NCBI GenBank assembly: GCA_903839795.1
Contig: CAIMDR010000238.1
Location: forward strand, 1 to 14,709
Source: an uncultured Methylococcaceae bacterium
Lineage (GTDB): Bacteria; Pseudomonadota; Gammaproteobacteria; Methylococcales; Methylomonadaceae
Length of the DNA stretch: 14,709 bases
Direction: 5' to 3'
The notes below the pieces were generated by a model that was not told the origin of the DNA, ran no database searches, and worked only from the letters and a program-made list of their open reading frames with translations. Positions 7,828 to 14,709 of this stretch are shown here, in pieces (within the stretch, counting starts at the first letter, position 1; every line of letters begins with the position of its first letter). Position numbers and translations under genes: made by a program.

Positions 7828-10800
7828 TTATTCCCGCTGTAATTCTATATTAACTGCCAACGACCGGATTTCTTTTATTAAAACGTTAAACGATTCGGGC
7901 ATACCCGCTTCCATTTTATGATCACCGTCGACGATGTTTTTATACATGCGCGTTCTACCAGTTACGTCATCTGATTTAACAGTGAGCATCTCCTGTAAGG
8001 TATAGGCTGCTCCATAAGCTTCCAAAGCCCAGACTTCCATTTCACCAAAACGCTGACCTCCGAACTGTGCTTTTCCGCCTAATGGTTGTTGAGTAACAAG
8101 ACTGTATGGACCTGTTGAACGCGCATGCATTTTGTCATCAACCAAATGATTCAACTTCAACATGTACATATAACCAACAGTGACTTCCCGCTCGAATGGT
8201 TCACCCGTTAAGCCATCATAAAGTGTTATTTGACCATGTTCAGGCAAATCAGCCAATTTTAACATCGTCCGAATTTCATCTTCGCTTGCACCATCAAATA
8301 CAGGTGTCGCCATAGGTACGCCAGCCACCAGATTAGCTGCCATCTCAAGAATCTCTTTATCTGAAAATGAATCCAGATCTTCTTTACGACCACTACAGTT
8401 GTAGATTTTATCGAGGTATTCTCTAATTGCAGTAACTTTAGCTTGCTCTGCATCATATTTGGCTTCAAGCATCTTGCCTATCTTGATACCCAAGCCTTTT
8501 GCAGCCCAGCCTAAATGGGTCTCAAGAACCTGCCCCACGTTCATTCGCGAAGGTACACCCAGTGGATTTAATACAATATCCACGGGGTTGCCATCAGCAG
8601 TGTACGGCATATCTTCAATTGGTCTGATCATAGAAATAACACCCTTATTTCCATGACGACCCGCCATTTTATCACCCGGCTGTATACGTCGCTTCACCGC
8701 CAAATAAACCTTGACCATTTTCAGCACACCTGGTGCCAAATCATCGCCCATGGTTATTTTTTTGCGTTTAACTTCAAACTTTTCATCAAAATCTTTTCTT
8801 TGCTGCTCAACTTGGGCAACAACCGTTTCCAGTTGAAGATTAATATCTTCATCTTTCATTTTTATTTTTAACCACTCTGAATGTCTTAAACCATTCAGAT
8901 AATCTTGCGTTACTTCCGTACCTGCCTTGTGTCCACCCGGACCTGATTGAGCTATTTTGCCAATCAGCATTCTGGCAACACGAGCGAAAATATCTTCTTC
9001 GAGAATCTTTAGCTGATCATCAAGGTCTTTTCTGTAACGCTTGATTTCTTCCTGCTCAATATCAAGAGCACGCTTGTCTTTCTTTACACCGTCACGTGTG
9101 AACACCTGAACATCAATAACCGTACCCTCAATGCTACCAGGGACACGTAATGATGTATCTTTTACATCGGCGGCTTTTTCACCAAAAATTGCACGTAGCA
9201 GCTTTTCTTCCGGGGTTAGCTGGGTCTCACCTTTTGGCGTGACTTTACCTACCAGAATATCACCACCCTTAACTTCTGCACCAACGTATACAATTCCGGA
9301 CGCATCAAGCTTGGACAAAGCCTCTTCGCTGACATTAGGAATATCTGCCGTAATTTCTTCTGGACTATGCTTTGTATCCCGTGCGACGCAAGTTTTCTCT
9401 TCAATGTGAATCGTAGTAAACCGGTCTTCTTTAACAACACGCTCGGATACTAAAATAGAATCTTCGAAGTTATAGCCGTTCCAGGGCATAAACGCGACCA
9501 ACATATTTTGACCCAATGCCAACTCGCCCATATCGGTGGAAGGACCATCAGCCATAATATCGCCAGCATTAACTATATCACCAGGCTTCACCAAAGGCTT
9601 TTGATTAATACAAGTATTTTGGTTTGATCGTGTATATTTTGTCAGGTTATAAATATCAACACCTGGCGCACCTGTTTCAGTTTCAGTGTCATTGACGCGC
9701 ACTACAATTCTTGCAGCATCGACCGCTTCAATACTACCACCACGGGCAGCAACGACAGTAACACCAGAATCTTTAGCAACGATTCTTTCCATACCCGTAC
9801 CTACTAAAGGCTTTTCTGCCCTTAGCGTAGGAACAGCTTGGCGCTGCATGTTTGAACCCATCAATGCACGGTTAGCATCATCATGTTCCAAGAACGGAAT
9901 TATGGACGCAGCGACCGACACAATTTGTTTTGATGACACATCCATATATTGCACAGTGTCAGACATTGCCAAAGCAAATTCATCTTTATGTCGACACGAC
10001 ACCAAACCTTCTACCAGCTTGCCGCTTTCATCAACTGCAACACTGGCTTGCGCAATAACAAATTCGCCTTCTTCTATCGCTGAAAGATAGTCAACCTCAT
10101 CGGTTACAACTCCATTAATAACTTTTCTATAAGGCGTTTCTAAGAAGCCATAGCCATTGGTCCGTGCATAGACTGATAATGAGTTAATCAAACCAATATT
10201 GGGACCTTCAGGCGTTTCAATTGGGCATACGCGACCATAATGAGTTGCATGTACGTCACGCACTTCAAAACCGGCTCGCTCTCTTGCTAAACCGCCTGGC
10301 CCTAAAGCTGATACGCGGCGCTTATGAGTCACTTGAGACAATGGATTGTTTTGATCCATAAACTGTGATAACTGACTTGAACCAAAAAACTCTTTAACTG
10401 CCGCAGAAACAGGCTTTGCATTAATAATTTCTTGTGGCATCAAGCCTTCTGAATCTGCAAGCGTCAGACGCTCCTTAACTGCTCGCTCTACCCTGACCAA
10501 ACCAACTCGAAATTGGTTTTCAATCATTTCGCCAACAGAACGTACCCGCCTATTACCCAAATGATCAATATCGTCAACAGTTCCATTGCCGTTACGAATA
10601 GCTATTAATTCTTTGAGGACATCAATAATGTCATCTTTCGTCAATGTGCCTGAACCGGTGACTTCTTCTCGCCCTAATCGACGATTAAACTTCATTCTAC
10701 CAACAGTTGATAAATCATATCTATCGTCGGTAAAAAACAAATTTTGAAACAAATTTTCGGCTGATTCTTTGGTAGGTGGTTCGCCGGGGCGCATCATGCG

Positions 10801-11919
10801 ATAAATTTCAACTAGTGCCTCCAAGGCATTAGCGGTCGTATCTATCCTCATTGCATTACTTATATACGGCCCGTTATCCAAGTCGTTTACAAACAACGTA
10901 TTAATTTCAGTAATACTGCTATCTATGCATCGCTCAATCAAAGCAGGTGTCAACTCATCATTGACATTAGCAATAAGCTCACCGGTTGATTGATCTATCA
11001 GATTGTGACCCAGAATCTTGCCAGTAAGATACTCTCTTGGGACCTCAACTTCAGCCAAACCGGCTTTATTCATTTCTCGAATATGCTTGGCAGTGATTCT
11101 ACGCCCTTCTTCTACCAATACCTGATCGTTATGTTTAATATCAAATGCTGCAATTTCACCTCGCATCCTTTCTGGCACGATATGAAACAGGAATTTATCT
11201 GCATTAAGAGTAAACTTGTTGGTCTCAAAGAAAATATTAATCATTTCTTCGTTACTGTAGCCCAACCCTCTGAGTAAAATAGTTGCGGGTATTTTTCTAC
11301 GACGGTCTATACGTACATAAACACAGTCTTTATGGTCAAATTCAAAATCCAGCCATGAGCCGCGATAAGGAATTACCCGAGCATTAAATAATAATTTACC
11401 GGACGAATGAGTCTTACCTTTGTCATGGTCAAAAAACACACCGGGTGAACGATGTAATTGAGACACGATAACTCGCTCAGTGCCGTTAATAACAAAAGTT
11501 CCATTGTCAGTCATCAAGGGCAATTCACCCATGTAGACTTCTTGCTCACGAATGTCTTTTACAATCTTGGCATTAGCAGCGGCTTCTTTGTCATAAATAA
11601 CCAGACGCACTAATACCCGCAAAGGAGCTGCATAAGTTGCCCCTCTTTGTTGACACTCTCTTACGTCAAAAGTGGGCTCACCTAATCTATACCTTACATA
11701 TTCCAGTACCGCATAGCCAGAATGGCTATCAATAGGAAAAACACTGGAAAATGCTGCATGCAATCCTGTGTCTATTCGCTTTTCAGGCGAAACGCCAGAT
11801 TGCAAAAAGCCGGCATAAGAATTAATCTGAGTTGCCAAGAGATAAGGGACTTCAAGTACTTCAGTACTTTTCCCAAAGTTATTTCGAATACGCTTTTTTT
11901 CGGTAAAAGAGTAGGACAT
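7828..11919 (-). CDS. rpoB: DNA-directed RNA polymerase subunit beta
   Basis: Beta forms the second pincer of core RNA polymerase and, with beta', the active centre. From the chosen ATG (11917-11919) the protein is 1363 aa, slightly longer than E. coli (1342). It begins [18 protein letters not shown]. An in-frame ATG at 11943 would add MTKRFGSD, but family N-termini and GGAAG four bases before 11919 favour the shorter form. The rifampicin region (about 513-539, [20 protein letters not shown] then [10 protein letters not shown]) keeps the sensitive-type Asp, His and Ser. [10 protein letters not shown] and [13 protein letters not shown], which hold active-site acidic and lysine residues, are present. 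The C-terminus [16 protein letters not shown] is complete. The gene lies 140 bp after rplL, behind an attenuator-like hairpin, and is expressed with the ribosomal stalk genes and rpoC. Confidence 0.98.
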   Translation of the reverse strand: MSYSFTEKKRIRNNFGKSTEVLEVPYLLATQINSYAGFLQSGVSPEKRIDTGLHAAFSSVFPIDSHSGYAVLEYVRYRLGEPTFDVRECQQRGATYAAPLRVLVRLVIYDKEAAANAKIVKDIREQEVYMGELPLMTDNGTFVINGTERVIVSQLHRSPGVFFDHDKGKTHSSGKLLFNARVIPYRGSWLDFEFDHKDCVYVRIDRRRKIPATILLRGLGYSNEEMINIFFETNKFTLNADKFLFHIVPERMRGEIAAFDIKHNDQVLVEEGRRITAKHIREMNKAGLAEVEVPREYLTGKILGHNLIDQSTGELIANVNDELTPALIERCIDSSITEINTLFVNDLDNGPYISNAMRIDTTANALEALVEIYRMMRPGEPPTKESAENLFQNLFFTDDRYDLSTVGRMKFNRRLGREEVTGSGTLTKDDIIDVLKELIAIRNGNGTVDDIDHLGNRRVRSVGEMIENQFRVGLVRVERAVKERLTLADSEGLMPQEIINAKPVSAAVKEFFGSSQLSQFMDQNNPLSQVTHKRRVSALGPGGLARERAGFEVRDVHATHYGRVCPIETPEGPNIGLINSLSVYARTNGYGFLETPYRKVINGVVTDEVDYLSAIEEGEFVIAQASVAVDESGKLVEGLVSCRHKDEFALAMSDTVQYMDVSSKQIVSVAASIIPFLEHDDANRALMGSNMQRQAVPTLRAEKPLVGTGMERIVAKDSGVTVVAARGGSIEAVDAARIVVRVNDTETETGAPGVDIYNLTKYTRSNQNTCINQKPLVKPGDIVNAGDIMADGPSTDMGELALGQNMLVAFMPWNGYNFEDSILVSERVVKEDRFTTIHIEEKTCVARDTKHSPEEITADIPNVSEEALSKLDASGIVYVGAEVKGGDILVGKVTPKGETQLTPEEKLLRAIFGEKAADVKDTSLRVPGSIEGTVIDVQVFTRDGVKKDKRALDIEQEEIKRYRKDLDDQLKILEEDIFARVARMLIGKIAQSGPGGHKAGTEVTQDYLNGLRHSEWLKIKMKDEDINLQLETVVAQVEQQRKDFDEKFEVKRKKITMGDDLAPGVLKMVKVYLAVKRRIQPGDKMAGRHGNKGVISMIRPIEDMPYTADGNPVDIVLNPLGVPSRMNVGQVLETHLGWAAKGLGIKIGKMLEAKYDAEQAKVTAIREYLDKIYNCSGRKEDLDSFSDKEILEMAANLVAGVPMATPVFDGASEDEIRTMLKLADLPEHGQITLYDGLTGEPFEREVTVGYMYMLKLNHLVDDKMHARSTGPYSLVTQQPLGGKAQFGGQRFGEMEVWALEAYGAAYTLQEMLTVKSDDVTGRTRMYKNIVDGDHKMEAGMPESFNVLIKEIRSLAVNIELQRE

Positions 11920-11977
11920 ATCGCTTCCAAACCTTTTCGTCATGAATTATTTCTACTGTGTATTTGTTACAAGCAGT

Positions 11978-12005
11978 AAAAGGCCGATGGCACAAGCCAC
12001 CAGCC
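11978..12005 (-). terminator. rplL-rpoB attenuator
   Basis: On the minus strand GGCTGGTGGC (12005-11996) and GCCATCGGCC (11991-11982) form a 10-pair stem (two G-U) with a UUGU loop, followed directly by UUUUACUG. The strong stem with a short U-tract is what a leaky intrinsic terminator looks like. Its place between rplL and rpoB matches the known E. coli attenuator that lowers rpoBC expression relative to the ribosomal protein genes. Confidence 0.8.
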
Positions 12006-12017
12006 ATACTTTAAGTA

Positions 12018-12038
12018 GAGACGCAGTAATTGCGCCTC
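12018..12038 (-). repeat. Palindrome in rplL-rpoB gap, related to the one at 7641-7659
   Basis: GAGGCGCA (12038-12031) pairs with TGCGTCTC (12025-12018), eight pairs with one G-U, around the loop ATTAC. The plus-strand reading GTAGAGACGC at 12015-12024 is identical over ten bases to the minus-strand start of the 7641-7663 palindrome, and both have 5-nt loops. It may be a dispersed repeat that also serves as an RNA processing hairpin. E. coli has an RNase III site in this gap, but whether this is one cannot be seen from sequence. Confidence 0.5.
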
Positions 12039-12059
12039 TTCAATTTCGTCAAAATTATT

Positions 12060-12428
12060 TTATTTAATTTCGACAGTAGCGCCAGCTTCAGTAAGCTGCT
12101 TTTTAATATCTTCAGCTTCTGCTTTAGGGATACCTTCTTTCAGAACTGTTGGTACACCTTCAACAGCATCTTTGGCTTCTTTTAAGCCTAAGCCGGTGAT
12201 ACCACGAACTGTTTTAATTACTGAAACTTTATTTTCGCCGAATGATGTTAAAATAACATCAAACTCCGTTTGCTCTTCAACAACTGCGGCAGCAGCAGAA
12301 GGAGCAGCAGCTACTGCAGCAGCTGCAGATACGCCGAATTTTTCTTCCATCGCTGAAATTAAATCAACGATTTCCATAACAGTCATGTTAGAGACTGCTT
12401 CCAAGATATCGGCTTGTGAGATCGCCAT
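12060..12428 (-). CDS. rplL: 50S ribosomal protein L7/L12
   Basis: L7/L12 is the multi-copy stalk protein that recruits and stimulates the translational GTPases IF2, EF-Tu, EF-G and RF3. The 122-aa protein has the N-terminal dimerisation and L10-binding helices ([20 protein letters not shown], about 8-27). An alanine-rich flexible hinge follows ([16 protein letters not shown], about 35-50). The C-terminal globular domain contains [20 protein letters not shown] and ends ATVEIK. ATG at 12426-12428 has AGAGGA five bases upstream. It lies 46 bp after rplJ, with which it shares the L10 leader. Relatives make several L12 copies per L10; the strong ribosome-binding site fits that need. Confidence 0.98.
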   Translation of the reverse strand: MAISQADILEAVSNMTVMEIVDLISAMEEKFGVSAAAAVAAAPSAAAAVVEEQTEFDVILTSFGENKVSVIKTVRGITGLGLKEAKDAVEGVPTVLKEGIPKAEAEDIKKQLTEAGATVEIK

Positions 12429-12474
12429 TGTGTATTCCTCTAAAATAATTTGGTTTTAAACTGGATTATTGTGT

Positions 12475-12972
12475 TTATGCGGCTTCTTGCATCTGTTCTT
12501 TAACAGCTGCCAAGGTACGCACAAATTTCTCGACTGGGGCTTTCATTACAGACATTAACATACTGATACCTTGATCGCGAGTAGGCAAGCTAGCCAATCG
12601 CGCAAGTTCAGACCCATCAAATGCCTGCCCGCCAATAGCAACAATCTTTGTTATTAATTTGTCATGCGTTTTGGCAAAATTATTGATTAAACGCCCTGCA
12701 GATCCAGGATCTTCCATAGAAAATGCAATCAATAATGGACCTGTTAGCCCATCTTGCATGCATTCAAACTCTGTTCCCGCTACAGCCCGCTTTGCCAATG
12801 TATTCTTGACTACACGCAAATAAACGCCAGTTTCTCTCGCCGTTTTTCGCAACTCGGTCAATTCCGTGACTGTTAATCCACGGTATTCTGCCGCAACAGC
12901 AGAATGCGCATTTGCAGCGAATTGAGCGACTTCTTCTACAACAGCTTTTTTGCCGTCTAAATTTAGTGCCAC
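12475..12972 (-). CDS. rplJ: 50S ribosomal protein L10
   Basis: L10 is the base of the ribosomal stalk; it binds 23S rRNA through its N-terminal domain and holds L7/L12 dimers on its C-terminal helix. The 165-aa protein has the RNA-binding domain with AEYRGLTVTELTELRKTARE and VYLRVVKNTLAKRAV (about 28-65). Its C-terminal helix ends VRTLAAVKEQMQEAA. The start is GTG at 12970-12972, giving MALNLDGKKAVVEEV, which matches the family. GGAG lies seven bases upstream and no closer ATG fits. Upstream is an L10 leader RNA, so the L10-L12 complex probably represses its own translation. Confidence 0.98.
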   Translation of the reverse strand: MALNLDGKKAVVEEVAQFAANAHSAVAAEYRGLTVTELTELRKTARETGVYLRVVKNTLAKRAVAGTEFECMQDGLTGPLLIAFSMEDPGSAGRLINNFAKTHDKLITKIVAIGGQAFDGSELARLASLPTRDQGISMLMSVMKAPVEKFVRTLAAVKEQMQEAA

Positions 12973-12980
12973 AGCTTAGC

Positions 12981-13140
12981 TCCGGTATTTTCTGGAATTA
13001 TTTTTCCAGAATTAATAAAACACATTCTTTCGAATGCCCCTTACGGTATTTTTCCCCTGTTTTAGGTTCCACTACCATCTGCGCAGGAAACATAATTTTT
13101 CAATCATGCTGGTATTAAGTTTTTCAACTCCTACGGTCTT
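12981..13140 (-). promoter_or_regulatory. L10 leader RNA (rplJ-rplL autoregulatory element)
   Basis: The leader begins AAGACCGTAGG at 13140 and contains ACTTAATACC, then CCTGCGCAGATGGTAGTGG (13087-13069), all recognisable elements of the gammaproteobacterial L10 leader. CGTAGG (13135-13130) pairs with CCTGCG (13087-13082) to close the domain. Inside are two hairpins with GAAA loops, AGTT/AACT (13129-13118) and CATGATT/AATTATG (13108-13091). A third, CATTC/GAATG (13036-13023), lies downstream. Next to the ribosome-binding site, TTCTGGAA pairs with TTCCAGAA (13011-12990). In E. coli the L10-L12 complex binds this RNA and blocks translation; the same role is inferred here. The rplJ ribosome-binding site GGAG is at 12983-12980. 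Confidence 0.85.
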
Positions 13141-13144
13141 TGAC

Positions 13145-13167
13145 GGTTACCGAAGTAAACGGCAACC
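13145..13167 (-). promoter_or_regulatory. Hairpin between rplA and the L10 leader
   Basis: On the minus strand GGTTGCCG (13167-13160) pairs with CGGTAACC (13152-13145), eight pairs with one G-U, around a 7-nt loop. It is followed by GTCAAAGACC, with no U-tract, so it is not an intrinsic terminator. It ends four bases before the L10 leader. A role in transcript processing or in separating the rplKA and rplJL messages is inference. Confidence 0.5.
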
Positions 13168-13185
13168 CAAAGTTTTTATATATTT

Positions 13186-13881
13186 TTAGCTTGCAATGCT
13201 ACTTGCATCAAGCCACAGACCTGGACCCATCGTTGAAGACAATGTTATTTTTTTAATATAAATGCCTTTTGCAGCAGTTGGTTTTGCTTTGCGTAAATCA
13301 GAAATCAAAGCCTCTAAATTTCCCTGTATATCTGCCGCTTCAAAAGTGACTTTTCCTAATGTGCAGTGAATAATACCGCCTTTATCAGTACGGTAACGCA
13401 CTTGTCCTGATTTAGCATTTTTTACTGCTGTTGCAACATCAGCCGTTACAGTCCCAACCTTAGGGTTTGGCATTAAGCCTCGTGGACCTAAAATCTGACC
13501 TAACTGCCCGACAACCCTCATTGCATCAGGTGATGCAATAACTACATCAAAGTTCATCTCGCCTTTTTTGACAAGCTCAGCCAGATCTTCCATGCCTACA
13601 ATATCAGCACCCGCTGCCTTTGCTGCATCTGCGTTAGAGCCTTGAGTAAACACAGCCACTCTGACTGTTTTACCGGTACCATTAGGCAAAACAGTGGCAC
13701 CGCGTACGTTTTGATCTGATTTACGTGGATCAACACCCAAATTAACACTAACATCTATAGCTTCGTTAAATTTAGATGTACCCAACTCTTTCAATATATT
13801 TACTGCTTCAATCACAGAATATTGCTTGGTTCTATCGACTTTACTTTTAACTAATTTTGCTTTTTTTGATAACTTAGCCAT
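13186..13881 (-). CDS. rplA: 50S ribosomal protein L1
   Basis: L1 forms the mobile stalk beside the E site and helps release deacylated tRNA; in many bacteria it also represses the rplKA message. The 231-aa protein is of usual length. It shows the N-terminal RNA-binding segment [20 protein letters not shown], the middle Rossmann-like domain ([20 protein letters not shown]), the conserved [15 protein letters not shown], and KAKSG-like [15 protein letters not shown]. The C-terminal [12 protein letters not shown] is typical, and the last residues WLDASSIAS differ somewhat from common forms. ATG at 13879-13881 shares one base with the rplK stop (TAATG), with GGAGGG seven bases upstream, so the two genes are translationally coupled. 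A 213-bp regulatory gap follows. Confidence 0.98.
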   Translation of the reverse strand: MAKLSKKAKLVKSKVDRTKQYSVIEAVNILKELGTSKFNEAIDVSVNLGVDPRKSDQNVRGATVLPNGTGKTVRVAVFTQGSNADAAKAAGADIVGMEDLAELVKKGEMNFDVVIASPDAMRVVGQLGQILGPRGLMPNPKVGTVTADVATAVKNAKSGQVRYRTDKGGIIHCTLGKVTFEAADIQGNLEALISDLRKAKPTAAKGIYIKKITLSSTMGPGLWLDASSIAS

Positions 13882-14312
13882 TATAATCCCTCCACATTCA
13901 GGCCCATGCTACGCGCACTACCTGCAATTGTTTTTATAGCTGCTTCAAGATTTGCTGCATTCAAATCTTCCATTTTTGTTTTAGCAATTTCTTCCAATTG
14001 TGCCAAGGTCACTGTGCCTACTTTTTTGGTATTTGGATTACTACTTCCACTTTTTATCCCGGTTGCTTTCTTCAAAAGAATTGAAGCAGGGGGAGTTTTA
14101 GTAATAAAAGTAAAACTACGATCACTATAAACAGTAATAACCACAGGCAAAGGCAAGCCTTTTTCTACGTCTTGTGTTTTCGCATTAAATGCTTTACAAA
14201 ACTCCATGATATTTACACCACGCTGCCCCAGTGCGGGACCTACTGGTGGACTTGGATTTGCTTCACCTGCTTTTACTTGCAGTTTGATGTATGCTGTTAT
14301 TTTTTTTGCCAT
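13881..14312 (-). CDS. rplK: 50S ribosomal protein L11
   Basis: L11 binds the GTPase-associated centre of 23S rRNA, contacts EF-G and stringent factor RelA, and is part of the thiostrepton site. The 143-aa protein has the N-terminal domain with the proline-rich [20 protein letters not shown] (about 17-36) and the C-terminal RNA-binding domain ending [20 protein letters not shown] at 14310-14312 has GGAG six bases upstream. Its stop overlaps the rplA start by one base. It follows nusG after 118 bp that contain a terminator-like hairpin and a possible L1 operator. No convincing promoter was seen in that gap, so expression may depend partly on read-through from nusG. Confidence 0.98.
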   Translation of the reverse strand: MAKKITAYIKLQVKAGEANPSPPVGPALGQRGVNIMEFCKAFNAKTQDVEKGLPLPVVITVYSDRSFTFITKTPPASILLKKATGIKSGSSNPNTKKVGTVTLAQLEEIAKTKMEDLNAANLEAAIKTIAGSARSMGLNVEGL

Positions 14313-14328
14313 TTTTTACTCCAAATAT

Positions 14329-14354
14329 GGGTACAAGCGCTTTTCAGCTCCCCC
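14329..14354 (-). promoter_or_regulatory. Candidate L1-binding operator in the rplK leader
   Basis: The minus strand carries GGGGGAGCTGAAAAGCGCTT followed by GTACCC. GAGC can pair with GCTT and GGG with CCC, separated by an uneven internal loop (one base against GUA). The GGGAG...CU..GAA pattern resembles the L1-binding arm of 23S rRNA, which bacterial rplK leaders are known to mimic. It ends six bases before the rplK ribosome-binding site. The stems are short, so this is a tentative assignment. Confidence 0.4.
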
Positions 14355-14361
14355 TAGACAC

Positions 14362-14389
14362 AAAAATCCCTACCTTATTAAGGCAGAGA
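14362..14389 (-). terminator. Intrinsic terminator or attenuator between nusG and rplK
   Basis: On the minus strand TCTCTGCCTT (14389-14380) pairs with AAGGTAGGGA (14376-14367), ten pairs including two G-U, with loop AAU, then UUUUUGUGUC. On the plus strand the two wobble pairs become C-A mismatches, so the structure is specific to the direction of the genes. It would end the secE-nusG transcript fully or in part before rplK. Confidence 0.75.
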
Positions 14390-14405
14390 CCCAGTAAAAC
14401 AACAG

Positions 14406-14424
14406 AAACGCAAAGTTTACGTTT
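14406..14424 (-). other. Weak AT-rich hairpin just after nusG
   Basis: AAACGTAA (14424-14417) can pair with TTGCGTTT (14413-14406), eight pairs with one G-U, around a 3-nt loop, six bases after the nusG stop. The next bases are CTGTTGTTTT. It is much weaker than the terminator just downstream and may only help protect the message end. Confidence 0.3.
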
Positions 14425-14430
14425 TTGCTA

Positions 14431-14709
14431 TCAGCCTTTTTCAACCTGCCCAAAACCTAATTCAACAGATGTTGACCGGCCAAAAATGAGCACTGATATT
14501 TTTAGTTTGCTTTTTTCGTAATTAACTTCTTCGACCACACCATTGAAATCTTTAAATGGCCCGTCAATGACCCTAATAACCTCTCCATCCTCAAATAAAG
14601 TTTTCGGACGAGGCTTATTAACACCTTCTTCAACTCTATTAAGAATAGACATCGCTTCTTTTTCAGAAATAGGAGCCGGACGATCTGAAGTACCGCCTAT
14701 AAAGCCCAA
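14431..14709 (-). CDS. nusG: Transcription termination/antitermination protein NusG, C-terminal part (cut by window edge)
   Basis: NusG binds RNA polymerase through its N-terminal domain; its C-terminal KOW domain contacts Rho or ribosomal protein S10, linking transcription to termination or translation. The window holds the last 92 codons, ending in TGA. Visible are the end of the N-terminal domain ([14 protein letters not shown]), the linker [17 protein letters not shown], and the KOW segment [20 protein letters not shown], then [18 protein letters not shown]. The codon at the window edge is TTG, an internal leucine and not a start. nusG lies upstream of rplK in the usual secE-nusG-rplKAJL-rpoBC order. 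Identity is certain; the missing N-terminal half cannot be checked. Confidence 0.97.
   Translation of the reverse strand: MGFIGGTSDRPAPISEKEAMSILNRVEEGVNKPRPKTLFEDGEVIRVIDGPFKDFNGVVEEVNYEKSKLKISVLIFGRSTSVELGFGQVEKG

Noticed and set aside
10300..10383. Possible rifampicin-resistance change in the RpoB cluster
   Set aside because: The Asp, His and Ser positions most often changed in resistance (about 522, 532 and 537 here) are wild type; the Q-V and A differences nearby are ordinary lineage variation.
11917..11943. Longer rpoB start at the ATG at 11943
   Set aside because: The extra eight residues do not match family N-termini, and the downstream ATG has GGAAG just upstream.
11722..11979. Plus-strand ORF over the rpoB start and upstream gap
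   Set aside because: It overlaps conserved rpoB codons and has no recognisable domain or convincing start context, so it is a chance reading frame.
14172..14521. Overlapping plus-strand ORFs across the nusG-rplK gap
   Set aside because: They run through the rplK 5' end, the terminator hairpin and the nusG 3' end, and show low-complexity translations with no family resemblance.

Overview
This window is a conserved bacterial transcription and translation gene cluster, with every gene on the minus strand. Read in the direction of transcription (high to low coordinate) the order is nusG (3' part only), rplK, rplA, rplJ, rplL, rpoB, rpoC, rpsL, rpsG, fusA, tuf (5' part only). Protein sequences, lengths and the large insertion in the beta' trigger loop fit a gammaproteobacterium. 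The DNA is AT-leaning. A methanotroph-like (Methylococcales) origin is only a guess, because no lineage-specific gene is present.

Right part (about 12.0-14.7 kb): the NusG C-terminus is followed by a terminator-like hairpin, then rplK and rplA (stop and start overlap as TAATG). A 213-bp gap carries a recognisable L10 leader RNA, and then come rplJ (GTG start) and rplL. These genes make the L11/L1 stalk proteins and the L10-L7/L12 stalk.

Middle part (about 3.4-12.0 kb): a 140-bp gap with a G+C-rich hairpin plus U-tract (the classic rplL-rpoB attenuator position) leads into rpoB. An unusually long 234-bp spacer with four hairpins leads into rpoC (TTG start). These genes make the two large RNA polymerase subunits.

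Left part (1-3.4 kb): a near-consensus sigma-70 promoter between rpoC and rpsL drives the str operon: rpsL (S12), rpsG (S7), fusA (EF-G, GTG start) and tuf (EF-Tu). I see no intrinsic terminator for rpoC, so this operon can probably also be fed by read-through.

All complete genes look intact. Drug-target residues in RpoB and S12 are wild type. There are no mobile elements, tRNAs, CRISPR arrays or foreign genes. No gene stretch of more than 300 bases is unassigned. I found no new biological system; the interest lies in the regulatory spacers. These are an expanded hairpin-rich rpoB-rpoC gap, two related palindromes in different gaps, a leader with three GAAA-loop hairpins, and an rpsL-rpsG gap too short for the E. 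coli-type S7 operator.
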